Assembly: GCF_900105615.1 (NCBI RefSeq)
Contig: NZ_LT630003.1
Coordinates: 620,001-684,000, forward strand
DNA length: 64,000 nt
Direction: 5' to 3'
Source: Lacrimispora sphenoides JCM 1415
Lineage (GTDB): Bacteria; Bacillota; Clostridia; Lachnospirales; Lachnospiraceae
Both the position numbers and the translations under genes were made by a program. The notes under the pieces were generated by a model. That model was not told the origin of the DNA, did not search any database, and worked only from the letters and a program-made list of their open reading frames with translations. This document shows, piece by piece, positions 25,992-35,700 of the stretch; position 1 is the first letter of the stretch, and each line of letters starts with the position of its first letter.

Positions 25992-27221
25992 ATGGTAAAA
26001 ATTAATGAAAATTACTTAAAGTTACCGGGAAGCTATCTTTTTTCCACCATTGCAAAAAAGGTAAATGCCTTTACCGAGGCAAATCCAGATAAGAAGATCA
26101 TCCGGCTGGGGATCGGAGATGTGACCCAGCCCATTGCACCTGCTATTATTAAGGCTCTTCATGAAGCAGTGGATGAGATGGGAGAAAAGGAGACCTTTCA
26201 CGGTTATGCGCCGGATCTGGGCTATGGATTTTTAAGGGAAACCATTGCAAAGGAAGATTACACCGCCAGAGGCTGTGAGATATCCCCTGATGAGATCTTT
26301 GTCTCGGACGGAGCCAAGAGCGATTGCGGAAATATCCAGGAGATCTTTGATGAAAGCTGCAGAATCGCAGTCTGTGACCCGGTTTATCCGGTTTATGTGG
26401 ATTCCAATGCCATGGCAGGAAGAACAGGAGAATATGAGGAAGAGGCCGGTAAGTGGAGCAATGTGATTTATATGCCCTGTACGGCTGAAAACCATTTTGT
26501 GCCTGAGCTTCCGAAAGAGACACCGGATCTCATTTACTTATGTGTTCCGGGCAATCCTACCGGTACGACCTTGACGAGGGACCAGTTAAAGGTCTGGGTG
26601 GATTATGCCAATGAAAACGGTGCGGTGATCCTTTATGATACAGCTTATGAAGCCTATATCGCTCAGGATGATGTACCCCATTCCATTTATGAGATTGAAG
26701 GCGCGAAAACCTGCGCCATTGAATTCCGTTCCTTTTCCAAAAATGCAGGCTTTACCGGGGTTCGCCTGGGATTTACCGTTATTCCCAAGACTCTGGAAAG
26801 GGGAGGGGTTACCCTTCATTCCCTGTGGGCCAGACGCCATGGAACCAAATTTAACGGAGCCCCTTACATCGTTCAGAAGGCAGGGGCAGCGGTTTATTCG
26901 GCTGAGGGAAAAGCCCAGTTAAAGGAACAGGTGGCTTATTACATGAGAAATGCGAAAGTCATTTACTCAGGATTAAAGGAAGCCGGGTGTGAAGTTTACG
27001 GCGGTGTCAATGCGCCCTACATCTGGTTAAAGGTACCGGCGGGAATGACCTCCTGGGAATTTTTTGACCGACTTCTTGAGGAGGCCGGTGTGGTGGGAAC
27101 TCCTGGAAGCGGGTTCGGGCCAAGCGGTGAAGGATATTTCCGTCTGACCGCATTTGGAACCTATGAGAATACCATAGAAGCCATTGATCGGATGAAAGAA
27201 ATGCCATCCCTTAAAAAATAA
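25992..27221 (+). CDS. dapL: LL-diaminopimelate aminotransferase
   Basis: A 409-residue PLP enzyme that converts tetrahydrodipicolinate directly to LL-DAP using glutamate, bypassing the succinylase/acetylase routes. Family features: [55 protein letters not shown], and the PLP lysine in [16 protein letters not shown]. The next step is catalysed by DapF encoded just upstream. AGGAGGAACCA precedes the start. Confidence 0.97.
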   Translation: MVKINENYLKLPGSYLFSTIAKKVNAFTEANPDKKIIRLGIGDVTQPIAPAIIKALHEAVDEMGEKETFHGYAPDLGYGFLRETIAKEDYTARGCEISPDEIFVSDGAKSDCGNIQEIFDESCRIAVCDPVYPVYVDSNAMAGRTGEYEEEAGKWSNVIYMPCTAENHFVPELPKETPDLIYLCVPGNPTGTTLTRDQLKVWVDYANENGAVILYDTAYEAYIAQDDVPHSIYEIEGAKTCAIEFRSFSKNAGFTGVRLGFTVIPKTLERGGVTLHSLWARRHGTKFNGAPYIVQKAGAAVYSAEGKAQLKEQVAYYMRNAKVIYSGLKEAGCEVYGGVNAPYIWLKVPAGMTSWEFFDRLLEEAGVVGTPGSGFGPSGEGYFRLTAFGTYENTIEAIDRMKEMPSLKK

Positions 27222-27224
27222 ACA

Positions 27225-27253
27225 TTGACAAGTTTTTAATGATTGATTATGAT
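27225..27253 (+). promoter_or_regulatory. Sigma-A-type promoter of the Lrp-family gene
   Basis: TTGACA (27225-27230), 17-bp spacer, TATGAT (27248-27253), beginning 4 nt after dapL. Confidence 0.8.
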
Positions 27254-27266
27254 GAATTTATGAAGA

Positions 27267-27312
27267 ACAAAAGCGTTCAGTGCCCTGGTGGTACTGGCGC
27301 TTTTCTAATTTT
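27267..27312 (+). terminator. Terminator-like hairpin in the Lrp-gene leader
   Basis: AAAAGCG pairs with CGCTTTT, and inside it CAGTGCC pairs with GGTACTG (one G-U). A T-rich TTCTAATTTTT tail follows. It lies after the promoter start point and before the ribosome binding site, so it could act as an attenuator, or end readthrough from dapL. Confidence 0.6.
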
Positions 27313-27324
27313 TGGGAGGAAGTA

Positions 27325-27780
27325 ATGGACGATATCGATAAAAAAATAGTGAAGACCCTGCAAAACAATGCCCGGGCATCCTTAAAAAATATAGCGGAAA
27401 TTTCCTTTCTGTCTTCTCCTGCAGTTTCTGCCAGAATTGAAAAGCTGGAACGGGATAAAATCATCACCGGATATCATGCGGCGGTGGACTCAAGGAAGCT
27501 GGGATATCATATCACCGCATTTATAAGTCTTGATGTTTCTTCGGCGGATAAAATCCGGTTTTATGAAGATATGGAGTCCATTCCCAATGTGTTGGAGTGC
27601 AACTGCGTCACAGGAGAATACTCCATGCTGGTCAAGGTGGCCTTTCCAAGCACCATGGAGCTGGATATTTTTATCGGGCAGCTTCAGAAATATGGAAAGA
27701 CCAGTACCCAGATTGTATTTTCTACTCCGGTAGGGCCAAGAGACATGGATGTAATGGCGGAATTAGGAGAAAAAGAATAA
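27325..27780 (+). CDS. Lrp/AsnC-family transcriptional regulator
   Basis: A 151-residue regulator: N-terminal winged HTH (MDDIDKKIVKTLQNNARASL, then ISFLSSPAVSARIEKLERD) and a C-terminal RAM ligand-binding domain (AFISLDVSS, VLECNCVTGEYSMLVKVAF). Such proteins bind amino acids and control amino-acid metabolism genes; dapL/dapF next door are plausible targets. Start ATG 27325 follows GGGAGGAAGTA; the frame is open back to 27280 but crosses the leader hairpin. Confidence 0.92.
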   Translation: MDDIDKKIVKTLQNNARASLKNIAEISFLSSPAVSARIEKLERDKIITGYHAAVDSRKLGYHITAFISLDVSSADKIRFYEDMESIPNVLECNCVTGEYSMLVKVAFPSTMELDIFIGQLQKYGKTSTQIVFSTPVGPRDMDVMAELGEKE

Positions 27781-27818
27781 ATGTAGTACGAAAAAATGGT
27801 ACCGAGAAGGCTGCCCTT

Positions 27819-27844
27819 ACATACTTTATATAATAGAAGTATGT
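27819..27844 (+). promoter_or_regulatory. -10 element flanked by an inverted repeat, before the amidase gene
   Basis: ACATACTT (27819-27826) and AAGTATGT (27837-27844) flank TATAAT (27829-27834). No good -35 is seen 17 bp upstream, so the palindrome may be an activator or repressor site. Confidence 0.45.
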
Positions 27845-27860
27845 GAAGGGAGTTTTTCTT

Positions 27861-28643
27861 TTGGCTGAGAGAATGATCGTAGTAATAGATGCCGGTCACG
27901 GCGGCACAGACCCAGGTGCGACCTTTGACGGACGGCAGGAAAAAGATGATAACTTAAGGCTTGCGATGGCTGTGGGAAGAATTCTTGCAGACAACGGAAT
28001 GGATGTCAGGTATACGAGAACTGACGATACCTACAATACGCCCCTTGAGAAGGCCTTGATGGCCAACGAAGCGGAAGCTGATTTTCTCATTTCCATTCAC
28101 CGAAATGCCATGCCGGTTCCAGGTACCGGTTCCGGAATAGAGGTTCTTGTATTTGAAGATAAAGGGGTGCCGGGCAAGCTGGCAAGAAACATAGGTGAAG
28201 CCTTAAATAAGTCGGGATTTACCAACTTAGGAACAGTGGAACGTCCGGGGCTGGTAGTACTCAGACGGACAAAGCTGCCATCGGTTCTGGTGGAAGCAGG
28301 ATTTATTGACAACGAAGAGGATAATAATCTGTTTGACCAGAATTTTCAAATGATTGCCCAGGGGATTGCAGAAGGCACTCTGAATTCTATACAAGAACAG
28401 GTAGCGACACGCCCCGAATATTATCAGGTGCAGACAGGAGCATTCCGGGTTCACACTTTGGCCGAAGATCAGGTTAATACTTTAAAGGCTCAGGGGTTCC
28501 CGGCATTTGTTGTTTATGAAGATGGACTTTATAAGGTTCGTGTGGGGGCATTCCGCAATATTGATAATGCGGTGCGCATGGAGCATACGCTCAGACGGAA
28601 CGGATATAATACGTTCATGGTAAAAAGACCGGCTGTGTATTGA
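27861..28643 (+). CDS. N-acetylmuramoyl-L-alanine amidase with SPOR domain
   Basis: About 260 residues from TTG 27861 (AAGGGAG lies 8 nt upstream); GTG 27843 is the alternative. Residues ~5-175 are an Amidase_3 zinc hydrolase: IDAGHGGTDPG, Glu in RQEKDDNLRL, the SIHRNA His and catalytic Glu in VEAGFIDNEED. Residues ~185-260 are a SPOR-like peptidoglycan-binding domain (YYQVQTGAFRVHTLAEDQ, YKVRVGAFRNIDNAV). No signal peptide is apparent, as in CwlC-like amidases that act in mother-cell lysis; that role is a guess. Confidence 0.93.
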   Translation: MAERMIVVIDAGHGGTDPGATFDGRQEKDDNLRLAMAVGRILADNGMDVRYTRTDDTYNTPLEKALMANEAEADFLISIHRNAMPVPGTGSGIEVLVFEDKGVPGKLARNIGEALNKSGFTNLGTVERPGLVVLRRTKLPSVLVEAGFIDNEEDNNLFDQNFQMIAQGIAEGTLNSIQEQVATRPEYYQVQTGAFRVHTLAEDQVNTLKAQGFPAFVVYEDGLYKVRVGAFRNIDNAVRMEHTLRRNGYNTFMVKRPAVY

Positions 28644-28649
28644 AATCTG

Positions 28650-28685
28650 GCCGCAGGGAGCAGGCAATGCCCTTGCGGCTTTTTG
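28650..28685 (+). terminator. Intrinsic terminator after the amidase gene
   Basis: GCCGCA-GGG pairs with CCC-t-TGCGGC, followed by TTTTT. Confidence 0.88.
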
Positions 28686-28795
28686 TCATCCGCTTAACGT
28701 GCTGTCAGGTAATGTCTGGAACCAGGGGAAAAATGTATTAGAAGCGGTTAAAAAGGCATAGGATATACCATATCTATAAATTCAGGAGGAATTGC

Positions 28796-29698
28796 TTGGA
28801 GTATATCAGTGAACTTCTAAAGGGTGTTATCATTGGTGTGGCGAACATACTTCCCGGCATCAGCGGGGGTATGTTAGCCATTACCATGGGAGTGTATGAT
28901 AAGATCATTCATGCGGTAACGCAGCTGTTTCGGGAGCCTTTAAAAAGCCTGCGGGTTCTCCTTCCCTATGGGGTGGGAGCGATGGCCGGCATTGTTTTTC
29001 TGTCTCTGGCATTTGAATATCTTTTCCATACATATCCGCTCCAGACCAAAATGGCATTTTTGGGGTTGATCGGGGGCGGGCTCCCTACCTTGTTTCAAAA
29101 ATCATTTTCAAAAGACCGGGCAGACAGGAGGAAAGGGATATTAACGGCTGCCTTTACCTGCGGCGTGGTCATTCTCATTACCTTTATCGCTGAATCAACC
29201 ATTACCTCCGGCAGCAGCGGTGAGGGAATGAATATGGCATCTGGTGCGGCTTATCTTTCTTCCGAAAAGTTCTGGGTATTTACGCTGTTTCTGGTGGGGC
29301 TGATAGCGGCAGCCACCATGGTGGTTCCGGGAGTGAGCGGGTCCATGATTATGATGATGCTGGGTTTTTATGAACCTATCCTGCAAACAAACAATGCCTG
29401 CATAAGAGCTCTCTCATCTTTTGATGTCCAAAGCCTTTTGTTCAATGGAAGGGTGCTTGCGCCTTATGCTGCAGGTCTTGTGATAGGTGTTTTTCTATTT
29501 GCAAAAGTGGTGGAACGTCTTCTTACCCGCTATAGACGCCAGATGTACCGGGTTATTATAGGCCTGGTGTTTTCCTCTCCTTTTGTCATCTTATGGGATA
29601 TGCCGTGGGAAATGGTGAAGCTGTATGAGCTGCTCGGAGGAATCGCTCTTGCTTTGCTGGGATATGTGTCAGCCGAGATGCTGGGGGGAGAAGGATAG
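28796..29698 (+). CDS. DUF368 family membrane protein
   Basis: A 300-residue protein with about eight transmembrane segments. The family signature is near the N-terminus, GVANILPGISGGMLA, and a related one recurs in the second half, MVVPGVSGSMIMM, suggesting an internal duplication. DUF368 proteins have been linked to polyprenyl-phosphate translocation across the membrane (PopT family), recycling the lipid carrier for wall synthesis; substrate assignment here is by family only. Start TTG 28796 behind AGGAGGA. Confidence 0.92.
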   Translation: MEYISELLKGVIIGVANILPGISGGMLAITMGVYDKIIHAVTQLFREPLKSLRVLLPYGVGAMAGIVFLSLAFEYLFHTYPLQTKMAFLGLIGGGLPTLFQKSFSKDRADRRKGILTAAFTCGVVILITFIAESTITSGSSGEGMNMASGAAYLSSEKFWVFTLFLVGLIAAATMVVPGVSGSMIMMMLGFYEPILQTNNACIRALSSFDVQSLLFNGRVLAPYAAGLVIGVFLFAKVVERLLTRYRRQMYRVIIGLVFSSPFVILWDMPWEMVKLYELLGGIALALLGYVSAEMLGGEG

Positions 29699-29707
29699 AG
29701 AGTATAG

Positions 29708-29737
29708 AAAAAGGAGGAATGATTTCCTCCTTTTTTA
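29708..29737. terminator. Bidirectional intrinsic terminator
   Basis: AAAAAGGAGGAA pairs with TTCCTCCTTTTT around a short loop, between the convergent DUF368 and PG-binding genes. Confidence 0.9.
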
Positions 29738-29791
29738 TATGCTTGCCTGATAAAAATGCGGATATATCTCAGAGCTTTATGAACTGGTTTT

Positions 29792-31081
29792 TTAAGAGTA
29801 TTCTGCGATTCGGGTAATTCCTACATAAATGTGAGAGATTCTGTACCATGTAGCGAAGTCGATGATACCGGTTACCGGAAGCCCGAAGATGGACTGGAAC
29901 TGCCGGACGGCGTTTGCGGTTGCCTGGCCATAGATTCCGTCGGCCGTGATACGTGGAATCGCAGTGTAGACGGAAGCAATTGTATCAAGCTGCTCCTGGA
30001 CCTGGCGAACCTTATCTCCGCTTGCGCCGATGGTTAAGTTATAACCTGGGAAGGAGGAGGGGATTCCGGATACCTGTTCGGCGGTGTTGATATACATATT
30101 GCTTCCATAAAAGTGCCGCAATATTTCTATAGCGGAGTAGCCTTGTTCTCCAAGCCTTAAGCTTCCCCACTGAGTCATCCAGTTAGGGCATTGGACCCTG
30201 TTGCCGTCACAGTACTGGGTAAGTATTGGCTGCCTGATGCCGGGGCGGGATAGGTAATTGTTAAAGATTTCGTCAACGACTTGGGAAATGCTTTCATAAA
30301 TGTTTCGTCCATAGATCCATTTATGGTCAAAGGCTGTGGAAGATGTAATGGTGAAATCATATCCCTGGTTCCTGTACCATTCTGTATAAACCCGGTTTAA
30401 TGTAAAGCTCATGATTGCAAGGACATTGGCAGTTATCGTAGACCGGGGCCACGTTGCATAAATTTCGCTGGAAGCCACGTTTTTAATATAGTCAAGGTAT
30501 GGGACGTAATAATTGGTAGCCGTCGGATCGGTAGGGACTCCGTCGTGGACTACGATTGTCTGGGGGATCACCACACGGCTTAAAACAATTTCTCCGGTCT
30601 CCGCTACTGTTTTTACTTCAGCTTCCGCAATTTTTGGGGGATATTCTCCATATAAGGTGTGGTCCGGAATAACAATTGGAACATCCGGAGATACTGCTTC
30701 CTGGATCGGAACCATGCGTACCGGCTGTATGGCTGTGGTGTCCGGAAGGATTTCCGTGCCGGAGATGGCGACGGGCTCAAATCCCTGGGCCCGGATGTTA
30801 ACAACATATTCCGAGTAAGGTTGGGCAAGGCCGGGGGATAAGCTTAAGTCAAGGGGAGGAGCAGCTAGACTGACCTGTTCCGTCTGGCCGGAAGAATTGG
30901 TGGTGAGCTGTTCCACGGTACTTTCAGGATCTCCTTTGTAGGCAATGGAAACCTCCGCATCCCGGACGGGAAAGTTGTTTTCCTGGGAAACGACGTTTAC
31001 CTGAAGGATACCGGTATATGCGGCTTCCTGGTCGCCGGAAACATTGGTTTCCTGGGCTACGGCTGTTATGTATTTTTTCAT
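29792..31081 (-). CDS. SpoIID-like / peptidoglycan-binding domain protein
   Basis: A 429-residue protein without an obvious signal peptide. Residues ~20-120 form a carboxypeptidase-regulatory-like beta domain (TGILQVNVVSQENNFPVRDA). Residues ~180-340 resemble a SpoIID-type domain: an IKNVASSEIYATWP segment, TLNRVYTEWYRNQG, QYCDGNRVQCPNWMTQWGS, and GYSAIEILRHFYG. Residues ~350-429 are a PG_binding_1 repeat (GDKVRQVQEQLDTIA, ADGIYGQATANAVRQFQ). It is likely a spore or cell-wall protein. The exact activity is unknown; the SpoIID similarity is from pattern only. Confidence 0.75.
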   Translation of the reverse strand: MKKYITAVAQETNVSGDQEAAYTGILQVNVVSQENNFPVRDAEVSIAYKGDPESTVEQLTTNSSGQTEQVSLAAPPLDLSLSPGLAQPYSEYVVNIRAQGFEPVAISGTEILPDTTAIQPVRMVPIQEAVSPDVPIVIPDHTLYGEYPPKIAEAEVKTVAETGEIVLSRVVIPQTIVVHDGVPTDPTATNYYVPYLDYIKNVASSEIYATWPRSTITANVLAIMSFTLNRVYTEWYRNQGYDFTITSSTAFDHKWIYGRNIYESISQVVDEIFNNYLSRPGIRQPILTQYCDGNRVQCPNWMTQWGSLRLGEQGYSAIEILRHFYGSNMYINTAEQVSGIPSSFPGYNLTIGASGDKVRQVQEQLDTIASVYTAIPRITADGIYGQATANAVRQFQSIFGLPVTGIIDFATWYRISHIYVGITRIAEYS

Positions 31082-31141
31082 AGAATGCCCCTTAATGAAT
31101 TGATTATTATTAAATATATTAAGGGGTAAAAGGAATAATTA

Positions 31142-31188
31142 CAAAAGCACCCGCAGGTTAAGATAAATTTTAATCCTGCGGGAAGCTT
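31142..31188 (-). terminator. Intrinsic terminator (minus strand) after the 65-residue gene
   Basis: CCCGCAGG (31150-31157) pairs with CCTGCGGG (31175-31182), extended by GGTTAA/TTAATCC, with a T-rich end in the minus direction. Confidence 0.85.
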
Positions 31189-31386
31189 TTAGAAAAAGGA
31201 TGATTTTGTTTCTTGAAACATGGACTCCACATAGTTTCGCATTTCATCCCGGCTATCTACGTTTCTGGCTCCGTCTACGATCCTGTCTCTCTCTTTATCA
31301 GAGAGGCCGGCAAACCGGGTCAGAATATCCGAGTGCTGCGCTAACTCCATGGTAAAGCCAATGGGCAGTTCGCTGTTATCAATCAT
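31189..31386 (-). CDS. Small conserved acidic protein of unknown function
   Basis: A 65-residue soluble protein (IGFTMELAQHSDILTRFAGL, then RDRIVDGARNVDSRDEMRN). It starts at ATG 31386 with GAGGTGATAA upstream and has its own terminator, so it looks like a genuine gene. I do not recognise a family with a defined function. Predicted mostly helical. Confidence 0.75.
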   Translation of the reverse strand: MIDNSELPIGFTMELAQHSDILTRFAGLSDKERDRIVDGARNVDSRDEMRNYVESMFQETKSSFF

Positions 31387-31546
31387 GATTTATCACCTCA
31401 GTCTTAGTCTGTGCGGATTGTCCCGAAAGTATACTTTTGAAAGAATTACCATGTATTTTGTATTATTATGCAAGGATTTAAGCAAGAATAATTAAATATG
31501 CAGTATTTATAAGTAAATATTAAAAAAATTTATAAGAAGAAAACAG

Positions 31547-31575
31547 TTGAAAAATGTCGCGGTATCATGTATAAT
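31547..31575 (+). promoter_or_regulatory. Sigma-A-type promoter of carAB
   Basis: TTGAAA (31547-31552), 17-bp spacer, TATAAT (31570-31575). The ~85-nt leader has a weak TACTG/CAGTA hairpin; I see no PyrR-binding motif. Confidence 0.85.
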
Positions 31576-31664
31576 CTATTCAATTTGGGCATTACTGTTC
31601 AACATGCAGTAGCATTCAGAAAGGCTCAACAACCATAGCATTAAGAAAGGACAGGACTTTGCGT

Positions 31665-32738
31665 ATGAAAGCTTTTTTAATACTGGAAGACGGTACTGTG
31701 TTTACAGGATCGAGCATCGGTTCAACCCAGGAAGTGATCAGTGAGATCGTATTCAATACTTCCATGACAGGTTATTTAGAAGTCCTAACCGACCCCTCCT
31801 ATGCAGGGCAGGCGGTTGTAATGACTTACCCCCTGATTGGTAATTACGGTATTTGTCATGAAGACATGGAATCATTAAAACCTTGGCCGGATGGCTACAT
31901 TGTCAGAGAATTATCTAGAATTCCCAGCAACTTTAGAAGCGGGGATACCCTTCAGCATTTCTTAAATGAACACAACATTCCAGGTATCAGTGGTATCGAT
32001 ACGAGAGCCCTTACAAAAATTCTAAGAGAAAAAGGAACCATGAACGGCATGATCACTACGAATGAAAGTTTTGATCTTGACGAAGTCATTTTGCGTATGA
32101 AGACATATTCTGTGACTGGTGTGGTGGAGAAAGCTACCTGCAGGGAGAAATATGTTCTTCCCGGCGGCGGGAAAAAGGTAGCTCTTCTGGATCTTGGAGC
32201 CAAGAAAAATATTGCCCGCTCCTTACAGGAGAGAGGTTGTGAGGTGATCGTTTACCCTGCAGCGGCAAAAGCAGAAGAAATCCTCTCCGGCTGCCCTGAC
32301 GGAATCATGTTATCCAACGGGCCTGGGGATCCCAAGGAATGTGTGGGGATTATTGAAGAGATAAAGAAATTATACGAATCCAATGTGCCGATTTTTGCCA
32401 TCTGCCTGGGACATCAGCTCATGGCACTCGCCACAGGTGCGGATACCCATAAGCTGAAATACGGCCACAGGGGCGGCAATCACCCGGTAAAGGATTTAGA
32501 AACCGGACGGGTGTACATCTCCTCTCAGAATCACGGCTATGTAGTCGATGTGGATACCATTGATCCGTCAGTGGCGGTTCCTGCCTTTATCAATGTAAAT
32601 GACGGGACCAATGAGGGACTGAAATATACAAACAAAAACATATTTACCGTACAGTACCACCCGGAGGCCTGTCCGGGTCCCCAGGATTCCAGCTACTTAT
32701 TCGACCGGTTTATAAAAATGATGGAGGTGGGAAAATAA
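31665..32738 (+). CDS. carA: Carbamoyl phosphate synthase small (glutaminase) subunit
   Basis: About 357 residues. The N-terminal CarA-specific domain (SMTGYLEVLTDPSYAGQAVV) is followed by a class I glutamine amidotransferase with the nucleophile Cys in FAICLGHQLMALA and His/Glu in QYHPEACPGP. It feeds ammonia from glutamine to CarB for carbamoyl phosphate, used for arginine and pyrimidines. The start is ATG 31665 with AGGACAGGA upstream. Its TAA overlaps the carB ATG by 1 nt. Confidence 0.97.
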   Translation: MKAFLILEDGTVFTGSSIGSTQEVISEIVFNTSMTGYLEVLTDPSYAGQAVVMTYPLIGNYGICHEDMESLKPWPDGYIVRELSRIPSNFRSGDTLQHFLNEHNIPGISGIDTRALTKILREKGTMNGMITTNESFDLDEVILRMKTYSVTGVVEKATCREKYVLPGGGKKVALLDLGAKKNIARSLQERGCEVIVYPAAAKAEEILSGCPDGIMLSNGPGDPKECVGIIEEIKKLYESNVPIFAICLGHQLMALATGADTHKLKYGHRGGNHPVKDLETGRVYISSQNHGYVVDVDTIDPSVAVPAFINVNDGTNEGLKYTNKNIFTVQYHPEACPGPQDSSYLFDRFIKMMEVGK

Positions 32739-35700
32739 TGCCGAAGAATCAGGATATTAAAAAAGTGCTCGTTCTTGGCTCCGGGCCTATTATCATCGGC
32801 CAGGCAGCTGAATTTGATTATGCCGGAACCCAGGCCTGCCGTTCCCTGAAAGAAGAAGGGGTCGAAGTAGTCCTGCTAAACTCCAACCCGGCAACCATCA
32901 TGACGGATAAGGATATTGCGGATAAAGTTTACATTGAACCCCTGACCGTAGAAGTGGTGGAACAGCTCATTTTAAAAGAAAAGCCGGACAGCGTCCTTCC
33001 CACTCTTGGTGGACAGGCCGGCTTAAACCTTGCCATGGAGCTGGAAGATAAGGGATTTTTAAAAGAACATAAGGTGCGCCTGATCGGAACTACGGCTCTT
33101 ACCATTAAGAAGGCGGAGGACCGGGAGCTTTTTAAAGAGACCATGGAAAAGATCGGCGAACCGGTGGCGCCCTCTGATATCGTAGAACATGTGGAGGACG
33201 GCCTTAAGGTGGCTGAAGCCATCGGATATCCTGTAGTGCTTCGTCCTGCCTATACCCTGGGAGGTTCCGGAGGAGGAATTGCCGATAATCCAGGACAGTG
33301 CCGGGAGATTCTAGAGAATGGACTCCGCTTATCCCGCGTGGGACAGGTTCTTGTGGAACGCTGCATATCAGGCTGGAAGGAGATCGAATACGAGGTAATG
33401 CGTGACGGCGCCGGCAACGTGATCACCGTATGTAATATGGAAAACATCGACCCGGTCGGCGTTCATACCGGAGACAGCATTGTGGTGGCCCCTTCCCAGA
33501 CCCTGGGGGATAAGGAATACCAGATGTTACGCACCTCTGCCTTAAAGATCATCAGCGAGCTGGGTATCACAGGAGGCTGCAACGTGCAGTATGCCCTTCA
33601 CCCGGAAAGCTTCGAGTATTGCGTGATCGAGGTAAATCCCAGGGTCAGCCGTTCCTCGGCTCTGGCCTCTAAAGCAACCGGTTATCCCATTGCAAAAGTT
33701 GCGGCTAAGATCGCAATGGGCTATACCCTGGATGAGATAAAGAATGCGGTGACAAAGAAAACCTACGCCAGCTTTGAGCCGATGTTAGATTACTGTGTGG
33801 TCAAGATGCCCCGCCTTCCTTTTGATAAATTCTTAAGCGCTAAGAGGAACCTTGGAACCCAGATGAAGGCCACCGGTGAGGTTATGAGCATTTGCACCAA
33901 CTTTGAGGGCGGCCTTATGAAGGCTATCCGTTCACTGGAACAGCATGTGGACAGCCTGATGTCCTATGATTTTACAGGGCTAACAGATGAAGAACTGGCT
34001 GAGACCCTTCACCTTGTGGATGACCGGAGGATCTGGGTCATTGCCGAAGCATTAAGAAGAGGCTTTTCTTATGAACAGATCCATGATATTACAAAAGTTG
34101 ATGTGTGGTTCATTGATAAGCTGGCAATTCTTGTGGAAATGGAAGAAGCCCTTAAGAATGGGCCTCTGACTCTGGAACTTCTAAAGGAAGCAAAGAGGAT
34201 TGAGTTTCCGGATACAGTCATTTCCAGGCTGACAGGGACTCCTTTGGAAGAAATCCGCCGCATGAGAAAGGATAACGGCATTACAGCCGCATTTAAAATG
34301 GTGGATACCTGCGCCGCTGAATTTGCAGCTGAGACTCCTTACTATTATTCCTGCTTTGGAAGTGAGAATGAGGCGGTAAAAACAACTGGAAAAAAGAAGG
34401 TGCTGGTTCTCGGCTCCGGTCCCATCCGTATCGGCCAGGGAATTGAGTTTGACTACTGTTCGGTTCACAGCACATGGAGCTTCCGAAGGGAAGGCTATGA
34501 GACGATTATTGTCAATAATAATCCGGAGACCGTGAGCACGGATTTTGATATTGCAGATAAGCTGTATTTTGAACCCCTTACCCCGGAGGATGTGGAGAGC
34601 ATCGTTGACATGGAAAAGCCTGACGGGGCGGTGGTCCAGTTCGGCGGCCAGACAGCCATTAAGCTGACGGAGGCCTTGATGAATATGGGGATTCCCATTC
34701 TGGGAACGTCTGCAGAGGATGTAGATGCAGCAGAGGACCGGGAGCTGTTTGATAAGATTTTGGAGGATTGCGGGATCCCAAGACCTGCGGGCCAGACGGT
34801 ATTCACGGCAGAAGAAGCCAAGAGTGCGGCAGGAGAGCTTGGATATCCGGTGTTGGTAAGACCCTCCTATGTGCTGGGCGGCCAGGGTATGCAGATTGCC
34901 ATCTCTGACCAGGATATCGATGAATTTATTGGGATCATCAACCTGATCGCACAGGATCACCCCATTCTGGTAGATAAATATATCCCAGGCAAGGAAATCG
35001 AAGTGGATGCGGTTTGCGACGGTGAGGATATTCTGATTCCCGGAATTATGGAGCATATAGAAAGAGCCGGCGTGCACTCCGGCGACAGCATTTCCATATA
35101 TCCGGCTCAGAGCATAAGTGAAACGGTAAAGGAAAAGCTGGTGGAATATACAAGAAGGCTTTCCAAAGCCCTGCACGTTAAGGGAATGATCAACATTCAG
35201 TTCATTGTAAGCGGGGAAGATGTATATGTCATTGAGGTAAATCCCCGGTCTTCCCGTACCGTGCCTTATATCAGCAAGGTGACCGGAATTCCCATCGTCC
35301 CCCTGGCAACCCAGGTCATTTGCGGGCATTCCATCAGGGAGCTGGGATATGAACCCGGGCTTTCGCCGGAAGCAGATTATATCGCTGTCAAAATGCCGGT
35401 ATTCTCCTTTGAAAAGATCCGGGGCGCCGATGTAAGCCTTGGTCCGGAGATGAAATCCACCGGAGAGTGCTTAGGAATAGCAAAGACCTTTAATGAGGCT
35501 CTTTACAAGGCGTTCGCAGGAGCAGGAATCAAGCTTCCTAGGCATAAAAACATGATCATAACCGTGAAGGATTCCGATAAGGAAGAGATCATTGACATCG
35601 CCAGAAGATTCCAGGCTCAGGGATATAAGATATTTTCCACATCAGGAACGGCCAGAGTGCTTAACAGTCATGGGATAAAAGCTCTTATGGTCCGCAAGCT

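Noticed and set aside
34181..35329. A 382-residue open frame on the minus strand inside carB.
   Set aside because: It lies entirely antisense to the second, well-conserved half of carB, has no ribosome binding site and gives a protein of no recognisable family.
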